From contig NZ_JACHNZ010000005.1 of assembly GCF_014199685.1 (NCBI RefSeq), positions 1-64,000 on the forward strand: a stretch of 64,000 nucleotides of DNA, given 5' to 3'. The stretch's first letter is position 1; every line of letters begins with the position of its first letter. The notes beneath the pieces were generated by a model. The model did no database searches and was not told the DNA's origin. It saw only the letters and a list, made by a program, of their open reading frames with translations. Positions 49,955 to 59,027 of this stretch are shown here, piece by piece. The stretch comes from Sphingosinicella soli. Lineage in GTDB: Bacteria > Pseudomonadota > Alphaproteobacteria > Sphingomonadales > Sphingomonadaceae. A program made the translations under genes and the position numbers.

Positions 49955-50293
49955 TCCTTACCAAGATCTCTGCGGCGCAGGAGTGCGCGCGCGCCGCGCC
50001 GCCTGAGACCGATCCGGCGCGCCATTGGAAAAACGATAGGGACAGCGCGGGGTAAAATACCGCCACTTAACGGCGAAATCCGGCCACGACACAGGCCGCT
50101 CTCCGGTATTCGCCGGGCCGCGCACGGTGTGGCCGAGATTGTGCGCAATTTGGCCCATCGCTCCGCCGGGCTTGGGATAAGTTTCGTTTCACAACAGCCG
50201 ATGCCGTAATGCCGACGGAGCGATCGGACATCGTGCATTGCTGTTTCAGGGGAAATCACGGGTCATCCGTTTTTTGAGGGGGAGTATTCTCGC
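49955..50293. promoter_or_regulatory. Divergent promoter region between phospho-lyase operon and TonB receptor
   Basis: This 339-base gap has no supported gene. It begins with an alternating GC tract (about 49985-50005), then a small palindrome GGTA-AAA-TACC (50051-50061). Neither strand shows a convincing -35/-10 pair. GGGGAG before 50294 is the receptor's ribosome site. Confidence 0.4.
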
Positions 50294-52684
50294 ATGAAAT
50301 ACAGCAATCGTCGCATAATCCTGATCGCCGCGACAGCCCTGACGCCGCTGTGCGCGTCCGCAGCCATGGCGCAGCCGGCGGCGGGCGAGGACGCCGCGCA
50401 GGCAGCCGGCATGGTCGGCGAAATTGTCGTCACGGCCAGCCGCCGATCGGAAAGCATCAACAAGGTGTCTTCCAGTATCGCCGCCTATGACCGGCAGGCG
50501 CTCGACAATCAGGGCATCCGCAGCTTCAGCGATGTCGTTTCGCAGACTCCGGGCCTTTCGCTGCAGCAGCAAAGCACGTTCCAGCCGGCGAATATTGCGA
50601 TCCGCGGCGTTCGCTCGACGGTGGGCGCCGCCACGACCGGCATCTACATCGACGATACGCCCATCCAGTCCCGCAGTGCGGGCGCCCAGAGCCCCGGCGA
50701 CGCGCTGCCGACCATCTTCGATCTGGACCGTGTCGAGGTGCTGCGCGGCCCGCAGGGAACGCTGTTCGGCTCCGGCTCGGAAGGCGGCGCGGTGCGTTTC
50801 ATTTCGCCCGCGCCCGACCTCGACGAGGTGCAGGCCTATGGCCGCGCCGAGCTTTCATCGACGGACAGCGGCGGCATCAATTACGAAGGCGGCGCTGCGG
50901 CCAGCACACCGATCGTGGAAGGCAAGCTCGCGATCCGGCTGAGCGGATCCTACCCCCATGAATCCGGCTTCGTGGACCGTATCAACGAGCGCACCGGCGC
51001 GATGGTGGACAAGGACGCGAACACGTCGGCCGTCCACACGATGAAGGCCGCCGTGCTTTGGGCGCCGACCGATACTATCCGGATCACGCCATCGCTGAAC
51101 TTCCAGGAATCGCGCGCCGACGATTACGGGCAATTCTATGTTCGTCTTTCCGACCGTTCCAAGCAGCGTCTGATCAGCGGGCGCACCAACGCGCAGCCGT
51201 CCAAGGACCGCTTCTATCTGCCCGCGCTGAAAGTCGAAGCCGATTTCGGCGGGGTGACGGCGACGTCGGTGACGTCGTTCTTTACCCGCCGCCAGTCGAT
51301 GGTTCTGGATTTCACGCTTCTGGACGAGTCGGTTGCCCGCCTGTTCAACGGGATGCGGCCTCCCGAGACGCAGCTGCCGGGTGTCGGCACCCTGCCGGTG
51401 CCCATACTGATCCCGGAAGCCTTCGTGGCAGCGGGCGGGGCGACCAACACGACGGACAACAGTCAGGACAATTTCATGCAGGAGGTCCGGCTTCAATCGA
51501 ACAACAGCGAGTCCGCGTTCCGCTGGCTGATCGGCGGCTTTTATCAGCGCGCCAAGCAGCAGAACGTCGTCAACGTCCGCGATGCCTATTACGCCGCCGC
51601 GTTCGAAACACTTCGCGGTCTCCAGAATCGTGAGGAGATCACGCGTTATTATCGCGACTTCAACCTGGTCGACGAACAGCTTGCCGCATTCGGCAACATA
51701 GATTTGCGCTTCGGCGATCTTACGTTTTCAGCGGGCGGCCGGATCGCCTCCGCGAAGTTCTCATACGACGAGCTTCTGGAAGGCTCGTTCGTGCCGCCGA
51801 CGGGGCGCAGCTTCACGACCGGGAAACAAAAGGAGTCGCCGTTCACGCCGAAGGTGAGCGTGACGTGGGAGCCTTCAAACGCTGCACTGGTCTATGCTTC
51901 CGCATCCAAGGGCTTCCGTGTGGGCGGCGCGAACGTCCCGATCACGCCCTCGCCGCCGTGCCTCGATTCGCTGTCGCAGCTCGGTCTGGACACAGCGCCG
52001 GGAACCTTCGATTCGGACTCGGTGTGGAACTACGAAGTCGGCGGCAAGGTCGGGCTTTTCGATCGGAAGGTGCAGGTCAACGCCAGCATTTATCATGTCG
52101 ACTGGAGCAACATTCAGAGCTTCGTGAGCCTCAGCGGCTGTCCGGGTGGGTTCATCACCAATCTGGGCGCCGCCAATAGCGACGGCTTCGACCTGTCGAT
52201 CAGCGCACGCCCCACCGACTCACTCTTCCTCGCGCTTGCGGGCGGCTACAACAAGTCCCGCTTTGCCAAAACGCTTACGTCGAACGGCATCATCCTTGCC
52301 GAGCGGGGCGCGGAGGTCAGCGATGCACCGCCGTGGCAGATCACCGCGACGCTGGAATATTCGATGCCGCTGGGCAGCGGCGACGGCTATATTCGCGGCA
52401 TCAACCAATATGCGTCGCGCAACAACGGCACGATTTCCAAATACGACACGCCCACGTCTTCGGGCTATGATCCCAATGGACAGCGGAACGACGGCTATCA
52501 CCTGACCAGCCTGCGCGTCGGCTGGCGCGACGATAATTTCGATCTCGCGCTGTTCGCCGACAATCTGTTCAATTCGCACCCGCAGCTGAACTACATCTCG
52601 AACGCGTTTCCGACCGACACGACCTATTATGCCAATACGCTGCGGCCGCGCACGATCGGGCTGACGCTGACCGCCCGGCGTTGA
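50294..52684 (+). CDS. TonB-dependent outer-membrane receptor
   Basis: This 796-residue receptor has a signal peptide (1-23, ending AAMAQ), a TonB-box-like EIVVTAS, a plug domain (about 45-165 with VEVLRGPQGTLFG) and a beta-barrel. It belongs to the FecA/CirA-like group common in sphingomonads for aromatic compounds and siderophores. It is divergent from the phospho-lyase operon and may import that operon's substrate. The C-terminus ends in ARR after the last strand instead of an aromatic residue. Confidence 0.93.
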   Translation: MKYSNRRIILIAATALTPLCASAAMAQPAAGEDAAQAAGMVGEIVVTASRRSESINKVSSSIAAYDRQALDNQGIRSFSDVVSQTPGLSLQQQSTFQPANIAIRGVRSTVGAATTGIYIDDTPIQSRSAGAQSPGDALPTIFDLDRVEVLRGPQGTLFGSGSEGGAVRFISPAPDLDEVQAYGRAELSSTDSGGINYEGGAAASTPIVEGKLAIRLSGSYPHESGFVDRINERTGAMVDKDANTSAVHTMKAAVLWAPTDTIRITPSLNFQESRADDYGQFYVRLSDRSKQRLISGRTNAQPSKDRFYLPALKVEADFGGVTATSVTSFFTRRQSMVLDFTLLDESVARLFNGMRPPETQLPGVGTLPVPILIPEAFVAAGGATNTTDNSQDNFMQEVRLQSNNSESAFRWLIGGFYQRAKQQNVVNVRDAYYAAAFETLRGLQNREEITRYYRDFNLVDEQLAAFGNIDLRFGDLTFSAGGRIASAKFSYDELLEGSFVPPTGRSFTTGKQKESPFTPKVSVTWEPSNAALVYASASKGFRVGGANVPITPSPPCLDSLSQLGLDTAPGTFDSDSVWNYEVGGKVGLFDRKVQVNASIYHVDWSNIQSFVSLSGCPGGFITNLGAANSDGFDLSISARPTDSLFLALAGGYNKSRFAKTLTSNGIILAERGAEVSDAPPWQITATLEYSMPLGSGDGYIRGINQYASRNNGTISKYDTPTSSGYDPNGQRNDGYHLTSLRVGWRDDNFDLALFADNLFNSHPQLNYISNAFPTDTTYYANTLRPRTIGLTLTARR

Positions 52685-52705
52685 CGGCCCGGCGCTGACA
52701 GGTGC

Positions 52706-52754
52706 CTGAATGGACAGGTCGCGGCTCTCCGGAGTGCGCGGCCTGTCCATTCAG
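52706..52754. terminator. Bidirectional hairpin between TonB receptor and GlxA-type regulator
   Basis: A perfect 13-base inverted repeat (CTGAATGGACAGG at 52706-52718, CCTGTCCATTCAG at 52742-52754) lies between convergent stop codons. A short TGTTT follows on the plus strand. It is a likely shared terminator. Confidence 0.7.
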
Positions 52755-52758
52755 TGTT

Positions 52759-53691
52759 TCAGGATTCGGGCCCGCGCCGCAGCGCGCGCCTCAGGTTGCG
52801 CTCGTCGCCGAAGCCGTAGTCGCGCGCGATGCGCTTGAGCGAGGAGTTGCCGCGCTCGATCGCGCTTTGCGCCGCTTCGAGCCGCAGCGCCGCGATGGCG
52901 CGCGCGGGGGTTCGGCCGGTGCTGTCGCGGTAGCGGCGGGAAAAGGTTCGCACGCTCATGCCCGCGATCTCGGCCATCTGTTCCACGGTCAGCGGATGCG
53001 CCAGATTTTCGCGGATCCAGGCGTGGAGCGCGGCGAAGCTGTCGTCGGCGATCTGGAGCGAGAAGGGCTGGCTGAGCTGCGGCTGCGAACCCGAACGCCG
53101 CAGATAGACGACCAGATAGCGCGCCACCTCCATCGCCGCCTCGTAGCCGTAATCATCCTCGATCAGCGCTAGCGACATGTCGATGCCCGTCGTGACGCCC
53201 GCACACGTCCAGACGCCGCCATCCTGCACATAGATGCTGTCCGCCTCGATCTGCGCCTCGGGCGCCCGCTTGCGCAGTTGATCGACCGCCGCCCAGTGCG
53301 TTGTCGCCCGGCGCCCGTCCAGCTGCCTCGCCGCGGCAAGCAGAAAAGCGCCCGTGCAGACGGAGCAAAGCCGCCGAACATCGGGCGCGACGTCGGCGAT
53401 CCACTGCACCATCGCTTCGGGCACTTCGGGTCTGCGCGGGCTCCCGCCGCCCGGCACGATCACGGTATCGACATCGCCGAGGTCGCCGCAGGGCGTTGTC
53501 TGGATCAACATGCCGCTCGACGTGCGCACGAGGCCGCCTGCCAGCGACACTGTGGAAATCCGGTAGCGCGGGGTCTTCTCACCGGAAGCGTCAGCCGCGA
53601 GCCAGAAGGCTTCGAGCGGGCCCGACACGTCGAGGATGTTCACGTCGTCATACAGCGTGAACGCGATATGCAGCGGTTTGGGTTGCGACAT
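52759..53691 (-). CDS. GlxA-type AraC regulator with DJ-1/PfpI domain
   Basis: This 310-residue regulator has an N-terminal DJ-1/PfpI-like domain (about 5-190, Cys in SVCTGAF at 112) and a C-terminal AraC-type double helix-turn-helix (about 215-305, with MAEIAGMSVRTFSRRY). This is the GlxA/FtrA layout. The Cys-Thr pair is kept, so the sensor domain may still bind a small ligand. The start at 53691 lacks a clear ribosome site. It may control the neighbouring receptor or the DJ-1-rich cluster. Confidence 0.88.
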   Translation of the reverse strand: MSQPKPLHIAFTLYDDVNILDVSGPLEAFWLAADASGEKTPRYRISTVSLAGGLVRTSSGMLIQTTPCGDLGDVDTVIVPGGGSPRRPEVPEAMVQWIADVAPDVRRLCSVCTGAFLLAAARQLDGRRATTHWAAVDQLRKRAPEAQIEADSIYVQDGGVWTCAGVTTGIDMSLALIEDDYGYEAAMEVARYLVVYLRRSGSQPQLSQPFSLQIADDSFAALHAWIRENLAHPLTVEQMAEIAGMSVRTFSRRYRDSTGRTPARAIAALRLEAAQSAIERGNSSLKRIARDYGFGDERNLRRALRRGPES

Positions 53692-53744
53692 GATGGAAAA
53701 GGCTATCAGCGGGTCGCGATCAGCGCAACGTGGGGCGGGCCCGC

Positions 53745-54575
53745 TCATCGAACCGGTGCCGGTTCGGGGAAGCATATCCGCGAACGGAGCAGCTTTGAGG
53801 CTTTGGCGCAGCAGCCGAGAAGCTGTCGGAGGAGGGCGGTGGGCGGCGTGCTGCCTTTCAGCTCCTCGCTCGCCATGACGAGCGTGACGATGCCCGCGAG
53901 CATCTCCTCCTGATCGAACACGGGCGCCGCGATGGCGCCGTAGCCGACGTTGTATTTGTTGCGATCCCAGCAATAATAGTCGCGCTGGATCGCGGCGACC
54001 TGCGCGCGGAAACGGTCTTCATCCTCGATGCGGAACTCCGCCTCGCGCTGCTTCAGATGCCCCAGCAGCAGGTCGCGCTGCTCGCGCGGCTGGAAGGCGA
54101 AGGCGATCCGCGCGCTGGGGGAAAACGGCAGGCTCATGACCAGACCGACATTCACCTCGATCCGAATGCCCGCATTGGCGGGCGGCAGGCACTGGACCAC
54201 GATCGCATCCGCCCCCGCCGGCGCGCACAGCAGGACGGTCTGGTTGGTCTCCTCGCTCAGCTCGCGCAGGGGCTTTTCCAGAATCTGGCTGAGATCGTAC
54301 CGCGCAGACGCGATCTTTCCCCAGCGCAGAACGCGCCACCCGAGCTGATAGCCGCGCCCCGAAGCCACGCGCGAAACGATGCCGAGCAGTTCGAGATTGG
54401 CCAGATGACGCGACGCGCGCGACTTGGTAATGCCCAGTACGTCGGCGACCTTCTGGACGCTCGTGCGTCCCTCCTGCTCGGCGAGGAGATCGATGATGGC
54501 CGTGGCGGCCGCAACCGCTTCGATCTTGGGCGGGACGGACTGCGGGGCACGTCGTCTCGGGTCGCGGTTCACCAT
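53745..54575 (-). CDS. IclR-family transcriptional regulator
   Basis: This 276-residue regulator has a winged helix (about 18-80, VADVLGITKSRASRHL) and an IclR effector domain (about 95-250, with VGYGAIAAPVFD). TAGGAG lies seven bases before the ATG. It is divergent from the FAH/dioxygenase/dehydratase genes, with an inverted repeat midway, the usual arrangement for an IclR regulator of an aromatic or acid degradation cluster. Confidence 0.92.
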   Translation of the reverse strand: MVNRDPRRRAPQSVPPKIEAVAAATAIIDLLAEQEGRTSVQKVADVLGITKSRASRHLANLELLGIVSRVASGRGYQLGWRVLRWGKIASARYDLSQILEKPLRELSEETNQTVLLCAPAGADAIVVQCLPPANAGIRIEVNVGLVMSLPFSPSARIAFAFQPREQRDLLLGHLKQREAEFRIEDEDRFRAQVAAIQRDYYCWDRNKYNVGYGAIAAPVFDQEEMLAGIVTLVMASEELKGSTPPTALLRQLLGCCAKASKLLRSRICFPEPAPVR

Positions 54576-54629
54576 GATCGGCTCCTAAAGGAAACGGCGA
54601 GCGACAAGCATGTGGATTTGTCGCGACGA

Positions 54630-54657
54630 ATGCAACTTCCTGTGTGAATTGTTGCAT
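54630..54657. promoter_or_regulatory. Inverted repeat operator candidate for the IclR divergon
   Basis: ATGCAAC (54630-54636) and GTTGCAT (54651-54657) form a perfect 7-base inverted repeat with 14 bases between, midway between divergent starts at 54575 and 54701. A short palindrome GTCGCGAC lies at 54620-54627. Confidence 0.5.
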
Positions 54658-54700
54658 CAGGCGAATTCAATTTCTAGCCCGGACGGAGCGGAGAGGCAGA

Positions 54701-55678
54701 ATGAAGATCGCGACGTTTGAAATCGAGGGGCAGGCCCGCACCGGCGCGCTGACGGCGGACGGCGCTTTGCTTGATCTTGCGGCCGCATCGGGGGCCGCCC
54801 GCGCGCCGCTTTTCGCGACGATGCTGTCCATTATCGAGAATGAGGAGGCCGCGCTCGACGTTGCGGCCGGTCTGCTCGCGGCCGATCGCGGCGACCATCT
54901 GCACGCGCTGGACGCGGTGCGCCTGCTGGCGCCGCTGCCCGTGCCCAATTCGATCCGCGACTTCGCCAATTTCGAGCTGCACACGCTGCAGGCGCTGGAG
55001 GCGAGCATGCGCACCCGCGCGGCGTCGCAGCCCGACCCGGAAGCCGCCTATGCAAGCTACAAGGCGAGCGGCGCCTATAACCTGCCGCCGATCTGGTACG
55101 AGCGCCCCTTTTATTTCAAGGGGAACCGCATGACCTGTTCGGGCCACGGCGCGACGATCCGCTGGCCCCGATTCACCAATACGATGGACTATGAGGTCGA
55201 ATGCGCCGCGATTATCGGCAGGCGCGGCGTGGACATCGCGGTGGAAGATGCGCGCGCGCATATCTTCGGCTACACGATCTACAACGATTTCAGTGCACGC
55301 GACGAGCAGGTGCGCGACCAGCAATTCCGCATGGGGCCGTCGAAGGGCAAGGATTTCGATACCGGCAATGCCTTCGGCCCCTGGATCGTGACGCGCGATG
55401 AATTCTCTGATCCGGGGTCGGCGAAAATGGAAAGCCGGATCAACGGCGACGTGCAGGGCCGTGGACGGCTGGGCGACATGCAGCACAGTTTCGAGCAGAT
55501 CATCGCCTTCGTCAGCCGCGACGAGACGCTGTATCCCGGCGACGTGCTGGGGTCCGGGACGATGGGGAACGGCTGCGGCTTCGAGACGGGCCGTTATCTG
55601 GAACCCGGCGACGTGATCGAGCTGACGGTCGAAGGCATCGGCACGCTGACCAACATCATCGGCGAGAAGCGGTGCTGA
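54701..55678 (+). CDS. Fumarylacetoacetate hydrolase-family protein
   Basis: This 325-residue FAH-fold enzyme has a metal-dependent hydrolase/decarboxylase domain (about 80-320). The conserved DYEVECAAIIG, GYTIYNDFSARD and KGKDFDTGNAFGP segments carry the acidic metal ligands. Members cleave acylpyruvates or decarboxylate/hydrate ring-cleavage products. It is the first gene of the rightward unit, followed by an extradiol dioxygenase. Confidence 0.92.
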   Translation: MKIATFEIEGQARTGALTADGALLDLAAASGAARAPLFATMLSIIENEEAALDVAAGLLAADRGDHLHALDAVRLLAPLPVPNSIRDFANFELHTLQALEASMRTRAASQPDPEAAYASYKASGAYNLPPIWYERPFYFKGNRMTCSGHGATIRWPRFTNTMDYEVECAAIIGRRGVDIAVEDARAHIFGYTIYNDFSARDEQVRDQQFRMGPSKGKDFDTGNAFGPWIVTRDEFSDPGSAKMESRINGDVQGRGRLGDMQHSFEQIIAFVSRDETLYPGDVLGSGTMGNGCGFETGRYLEPGDVIELTVEGIGTLTNIIGEKRC

Positions 55679-55702
55679 CTCGCGAAACCACGGGAGTCCG
55701 TT

Positions 55703-56728
55703 TTGGCTGAAATCGTTCTGGGCATCGGCTGCGCGCACACGCCGCAACTGCACACGCTGGCGCACGACTGGGATATCCGCGCCGCGCGCGACCGCCAGGA
55801 CGGCATTCCGCTGTGGTTCCACGGCCGCAAGATGCTCTACGCCGAACTCGCGGCGCTGCGCGCGCACGAGAATATCGCCGCCGAACTCGACATGGCGACG
55901 CGGCAGGCGGCGCTCGATGCGAGCTTCGCGGCGATGGACCGGCTGCACGCGGCTTACGTGGCCGCCGATCCCGATGTCGTCATCATCGTGGGCAACGACC
56001 AGCACGAGATTTTTTCCGACATGGTGCCCGCCTTCGCCGTTATCGCGGCGGAAGAGATCGCGAACCTGCCGCGCACGGACGAACAGAAATCGCGGTTGCC
56101 GGTGGGAATCGAGATTTCCGATCATGGCCATCTGCCCGATGCCCAGACCGTCTATCCCGGCCACCGCGCGCTCGGCCTGCATCTGGCGCGAAGTTTCAGC
56201 CGCGCGGATTTCGATGTCACGATCTGCCACGAAAAGCCGACCGTGCAGGGAAGCAAATCGCTGCTTTACGGAATGCCGCACGCCTACGGCTTTCTGTACA
56301 AGAACATCATGCGCGATCATGTTCGCCCGCATGTGCCGGTGGACGTCAACTGTTGGTATTATGACAACAGCCCGTCCGCCGCGCGGTGCCACGATTTCGG
56401 GACGGCGCTCGCCGATGCGGTCGCGGCGTGGGAGAGCGATGCGCGCGTTGCGATCCTGACGACCGGGGGCCTGACGCATTTCGTCGTCGATCCCGAATGG
56501 GACCACCGCTTCCTGAACGCGATGCGCGACAATGATACCGCCGCGCTGCGCGGCATTCCCCAGAACGAGCTGATGGCCGGCACATCGGAGTGCAAGAGCT
56601 GGATCGCCACCTCCGCCGCGATGACGCGCGCCGGGCTGGCCATGGAGATCGTCGATTATCAGCGCCTCTACCGGACCGAGGGCGGCACGGGATCTTCGTG
56701 CGGCTTTGTTCAGTGGCAGCGCGGCTGA
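55703..56728 (+). CDS. Class III extradiol ring-cleavage dioxygenase (LigB-like), TTG start
   Basis: This 341-residue protein belongs to the LigB/DODA group of non-haem iron dioxygenases. The first iron ligand H12 is in GCAHTPQ and the Glu ligand is in PEWD near residue 265, after TTGGLTH. A conserved GNDQHE lies midway. The TTG start is supported by GGGAG six bases upstream and the family opening MAEIVLG. With an FAH-family enzyme before it, the pair fits cleavage of a catechol-type ring and processing of the product. The actual phenolic substrate cannot be told. Confidence 0.85.
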   Translation: MAEIVLGIGCAHTPQLHTLAHDWDIRAARDRQDGIPLWFHGRKMLYAELAALRAHENIAAELDMATRQAALDASFAAMDRLHAAYVAADPDVVIIVGNDQHEIFSDMVPAFAVIAAEEIANLPRTDEQKSRLPVGIEISDHGHLPDAQTVYPGHRALGLHLARSFSRADFDVTICHEKPTVQGSKSLLYGMPHAYGFLYKNIMRDHVRPHVPVDVNCWYYDNSPSAARCHDFGTALADAVAAWESDARVAILTTGGLTHFVVDPEWDHRFLNAMRDNDTAALRGIPQNELMAGTSECKSWIATSAAMTRAGLAMEIVDYQRLYRTEGGTGSSCGFVQWQRG

Positions 56729-56741
56729 TGGAGGCGCGGTG

Positions 56742-57734
56742 ATGGCAACGGAACAGTCGGGCGAAGATGCTGGAATTCAACTGCGCGACAGGATCGCGGC
56801 GCTCGGCGCGGAGGCATTTCACGATGCCTCTGTTCGGATTTCGCAGCATGCGGTCGTTACCCCGCTGCTCGATACGCCCGCGATCGATGGGCGCCGGATC
56901 CGTTTGAAATGTGAAAATCTGCAGGCGACCGGATCGTTCAAGATTCGCTGCGCGGCGAATGTGATCGAACAGCTTTCGCCCGAAACACTCCGGCGCGGCG
57001 TGGTGACAGCGAGCGCCGGGAATTTCGCGCCCGCGCTCGCGATCGCGGGTGCGCCTCACGGCATGCGTCTCATCTGTCATATCCCGGAAAAATCCGCCGC
57101 AGTGAAAGTGGCGAAGCTCCGCGCGCTCGGCGTCGAGCTGGTATTCCACGATTTCGAGGCGTGGTGGCGCATCATGCAGACGCGCGACACTGGGATGCCC
57201 GAGGCGACCTTTCTCCACCCGGTCTGCGAGCCGAATGGAATTGTGGGCAACGGCACCATTGCCATCGAGCTTGCGGATGAATGGCCCGAGATCGACACGG
57301 TGATCGTGCCGTTCGGCGGCGGCGGTCTCGTTTCGGGAATTGCAACCGCGATGCGCGCGGTCCGTGCCGGGGTGAAGGTCTATGCCTGCGAGATCGAAGG
57401 CGCCGCGCCGCTGGCGGCGGCGTTCGCGGCAGGGCACCCGGTGACGGTCGACCGGCAGCCCAATTTCGCGAGCGGGCCGGGCAGGCAATCGGTGCTGGAG
57501 ATCATGTGGCCGCTGCTTCGCGAGATGCTTGCGGGCGTCATCACCGTGACGGACGCGGAGGCGCGCAAGGCGTTTCGCGATCTCACGCTGGACAGCCATC
57601 TGGTGGTGGAGGCGCAGAGCGCGATCGCTTATGCCGCTGCGCGATCGGCGGATCATTCCGGGCGCAACGTCGCGGCGGTTCTTTCGGGCGGCAATATCGA
57701 CCGCGATGCGCTGGTCGCCGCCCTGGCGGACTGA
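56742..57734 (+). CDS. Threonine/serine dehydratase-like PLP enzyme
   Basis: This 330-residue fold-II PLP enzyme has the cofactor lysine K67 in GSFKIR and the phosphate-binding loop FGGGGLV. It resembles the catabolic threonine dehydratase/serine racemase group without a regulatory ACT domain. The ATG at 56742 follows GGAGG. It is 13 bases after the dioxygenase gene. Its last 152 bases overlap an MFS gene on the other strand. It would supply a 2-oxo acid from a hydroxy amino acid. Confidence 0.88.
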   Translation: MATEQSGEDAGIQLRDRIAALGAEAFHDASVRISQHAVVTPLLDTPAIDGRRIRLKCENLQATGSFKIRCAANVIEQLSPETLRRGVVTASAGNFAPALAIAGAPHGMRLICHIPEKSAAVKVAKLRALGVELVFHDFEAWWRIMQTRDTGMPEATFLHPVCEPNGIVGNGTIAIELADEWPEIDTVIVPFGGGGLVSGIATAMRAVRAGVKVYACEIEGAAPLAAAFAAGHPVTVDRQPNFASGPGRQSVLEIMWPLLREMLAGVITVTDAEARKAFRDLTLDSHLVVEAQSAIAYAAARSADHSGRNVAAVLSGGNIDRDALVAALAD

Positions 57735-59010
57735 CGAATGATGCGTTGAGGCTGGCCTTCGCGGTGGGGATCGGCGGGGCTTCGGCCATCCGATCCGCCT
57801 TCCACATGCGCGGATTGACGAACCAGATACAGGCCGCCGCCACCGCAGGCAGGATCATGAACAGAACCAGCGCGGAATGGTAGGAGCCGGAGGTTTCATA
57901 CATCCGGCCCATCAGCCACGGCCCGGTCGCGGAACCGAGATTCGCCATTGCGACGAACAGGCCGGTCAGCAGCCCGAGATGCTGCGTGCCGTAAACGTGG
58001 CGCGAGATCACCGGGCCATCGACCATGGCGATGGAAAGCGCGAGCGCGCGGACCACGATGTAACCGATGAGGATGAGCGGAGTTTCAAGCGCGAGCGAGA
58101 GCAATGCGGCGAGCGTAAAGCTGAGATAGAGTGCGGCTGCGCCGCGGTTCGAACTGCGATCGAGGATGTTGCCCGCAACGAGGCGCCCGAAGATCGCGAC
58201 GAAACCGATCGCGCTCACCGCGAGCGCGCCGTCGGCCGGGGACAGGCCCGTATCGCCGAACATCAGCACCTGATGCTGGGAAAGCGCCTGATCGACGACG
58301 GTGATGAGGAAGAAGGCGATTCCCATCAGCCAGAACGCAGAGCCCTTCATCAGCCCGCTGAAATAGGCGGTGACGCTTACGGCTTCGCTTGCGCCGGCTT
58401 TCGCCCGGTGATCGGGAAGCGGAACACGCACCATGCCGTAGACGAGCGCAGGAACCGCGACGAGCCAGATGCCGGTTGAGAGCGAGACCATGCCCGTGCG
58501 CCACCCGAAAGCGTCGATCAGCGCCTGCGTGACGACGGGCATCACCACGCCGCCGATCGCGCCGCCGAGCAGAACGATGCCTGTGGCGGTGCCCTGCGAT
58601 GCGCGGAAGCTGCGCGCGACCACGACAAAGCTCGACACCATCGCGCCCGGACCCGCAATGCCAAGGAGCACGCCGACCGCGTAATAGCTCGGCAGGCCGC
58701 TTACAAACGCAAAGGCGATGAGCGCGAGGCCGCCGACGACGACCGACACCATGAGCGCACGCCAGGCGCCCGCGATATCGAGAAAGCGCCCGAAGAACAG
58801 GCACGCGAAAACGCCCGTCATATATTTTGCCGAGGCCAGCAGCGTCGCCTGCTCGCGCGTCCAGCCGAATTCGCGGATCACTTCGGGGTAGATGAAGGGG
58901 AGGGAGAACGCGGGCGCGGAGAAGCCGAAGAACAGCGCGAGGGTGGCGATGAGGAGAACCTGCCAGCTTTCGCGGAATTCGTCGCGAAACTTCTGATCGA
59001 AACGAAACAT
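57583..59010 (-). CDS. MFS transporter with C-terminal extension antisense to the dehydratase gene
   Basis: This 475-residue transporter has about twelve transmembrane helices and resembles the monocarboxylate/oxalate-formate antiporter group of MFS. The transporter fold ends near residue 410. The last 50 or so residues are rich in Pro, Arg and Ala, have no membrane character, and are read across the 3' end of the convergent dehydratase. This suggests loss of an earlier stop. AAGGAAG lies six bases before the ATG. It is 17 bases after a DJ-1 gene. Confidence 0.9.
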   Translation of the reverse strand: MFRFDQKFRDEFRESWQVLLIATLALFFGFSAPAFSLPFIYPEVIREFGWTREQATLLASAKYMTGVFACLFFGRFLDIAGAWRALMVSVVVGGLALIAFAFVSGLPSYYAVGVLLGIAGPGAMVSSFVVVARSFRASQGTATGIVLLGGAIGGVVMPVVTQALIDAFGWRTGMVSLSTGIWLVAVPALVYGMVRVPLPDHRAKAGASEAVSVTAYFSGLMKGSAFWLMGIAFFLITVVDQALSQHQVLMFGDTGLSPADGALAVSAIGFVAIFGRLVAGNILDRSSNRGAAALYLSFTLAALLSLALETPLILIGYIVVRALALSIAMVDGPVISRHVYGTQHLGLLTGLFVAMANLGSATGPWLMGRMYETSGSYHSALVLFMILPAVAAACIWFVNPRMWKADRMAEAPPIPTAKASLNASFVSPPGRRPAHRGRYCRPKEPPRRCARNDPPIAQRHKRSRSAPPPPDGCPA

Positions 59011-59027
59011 TCCCTCTTCCTTTTCGA

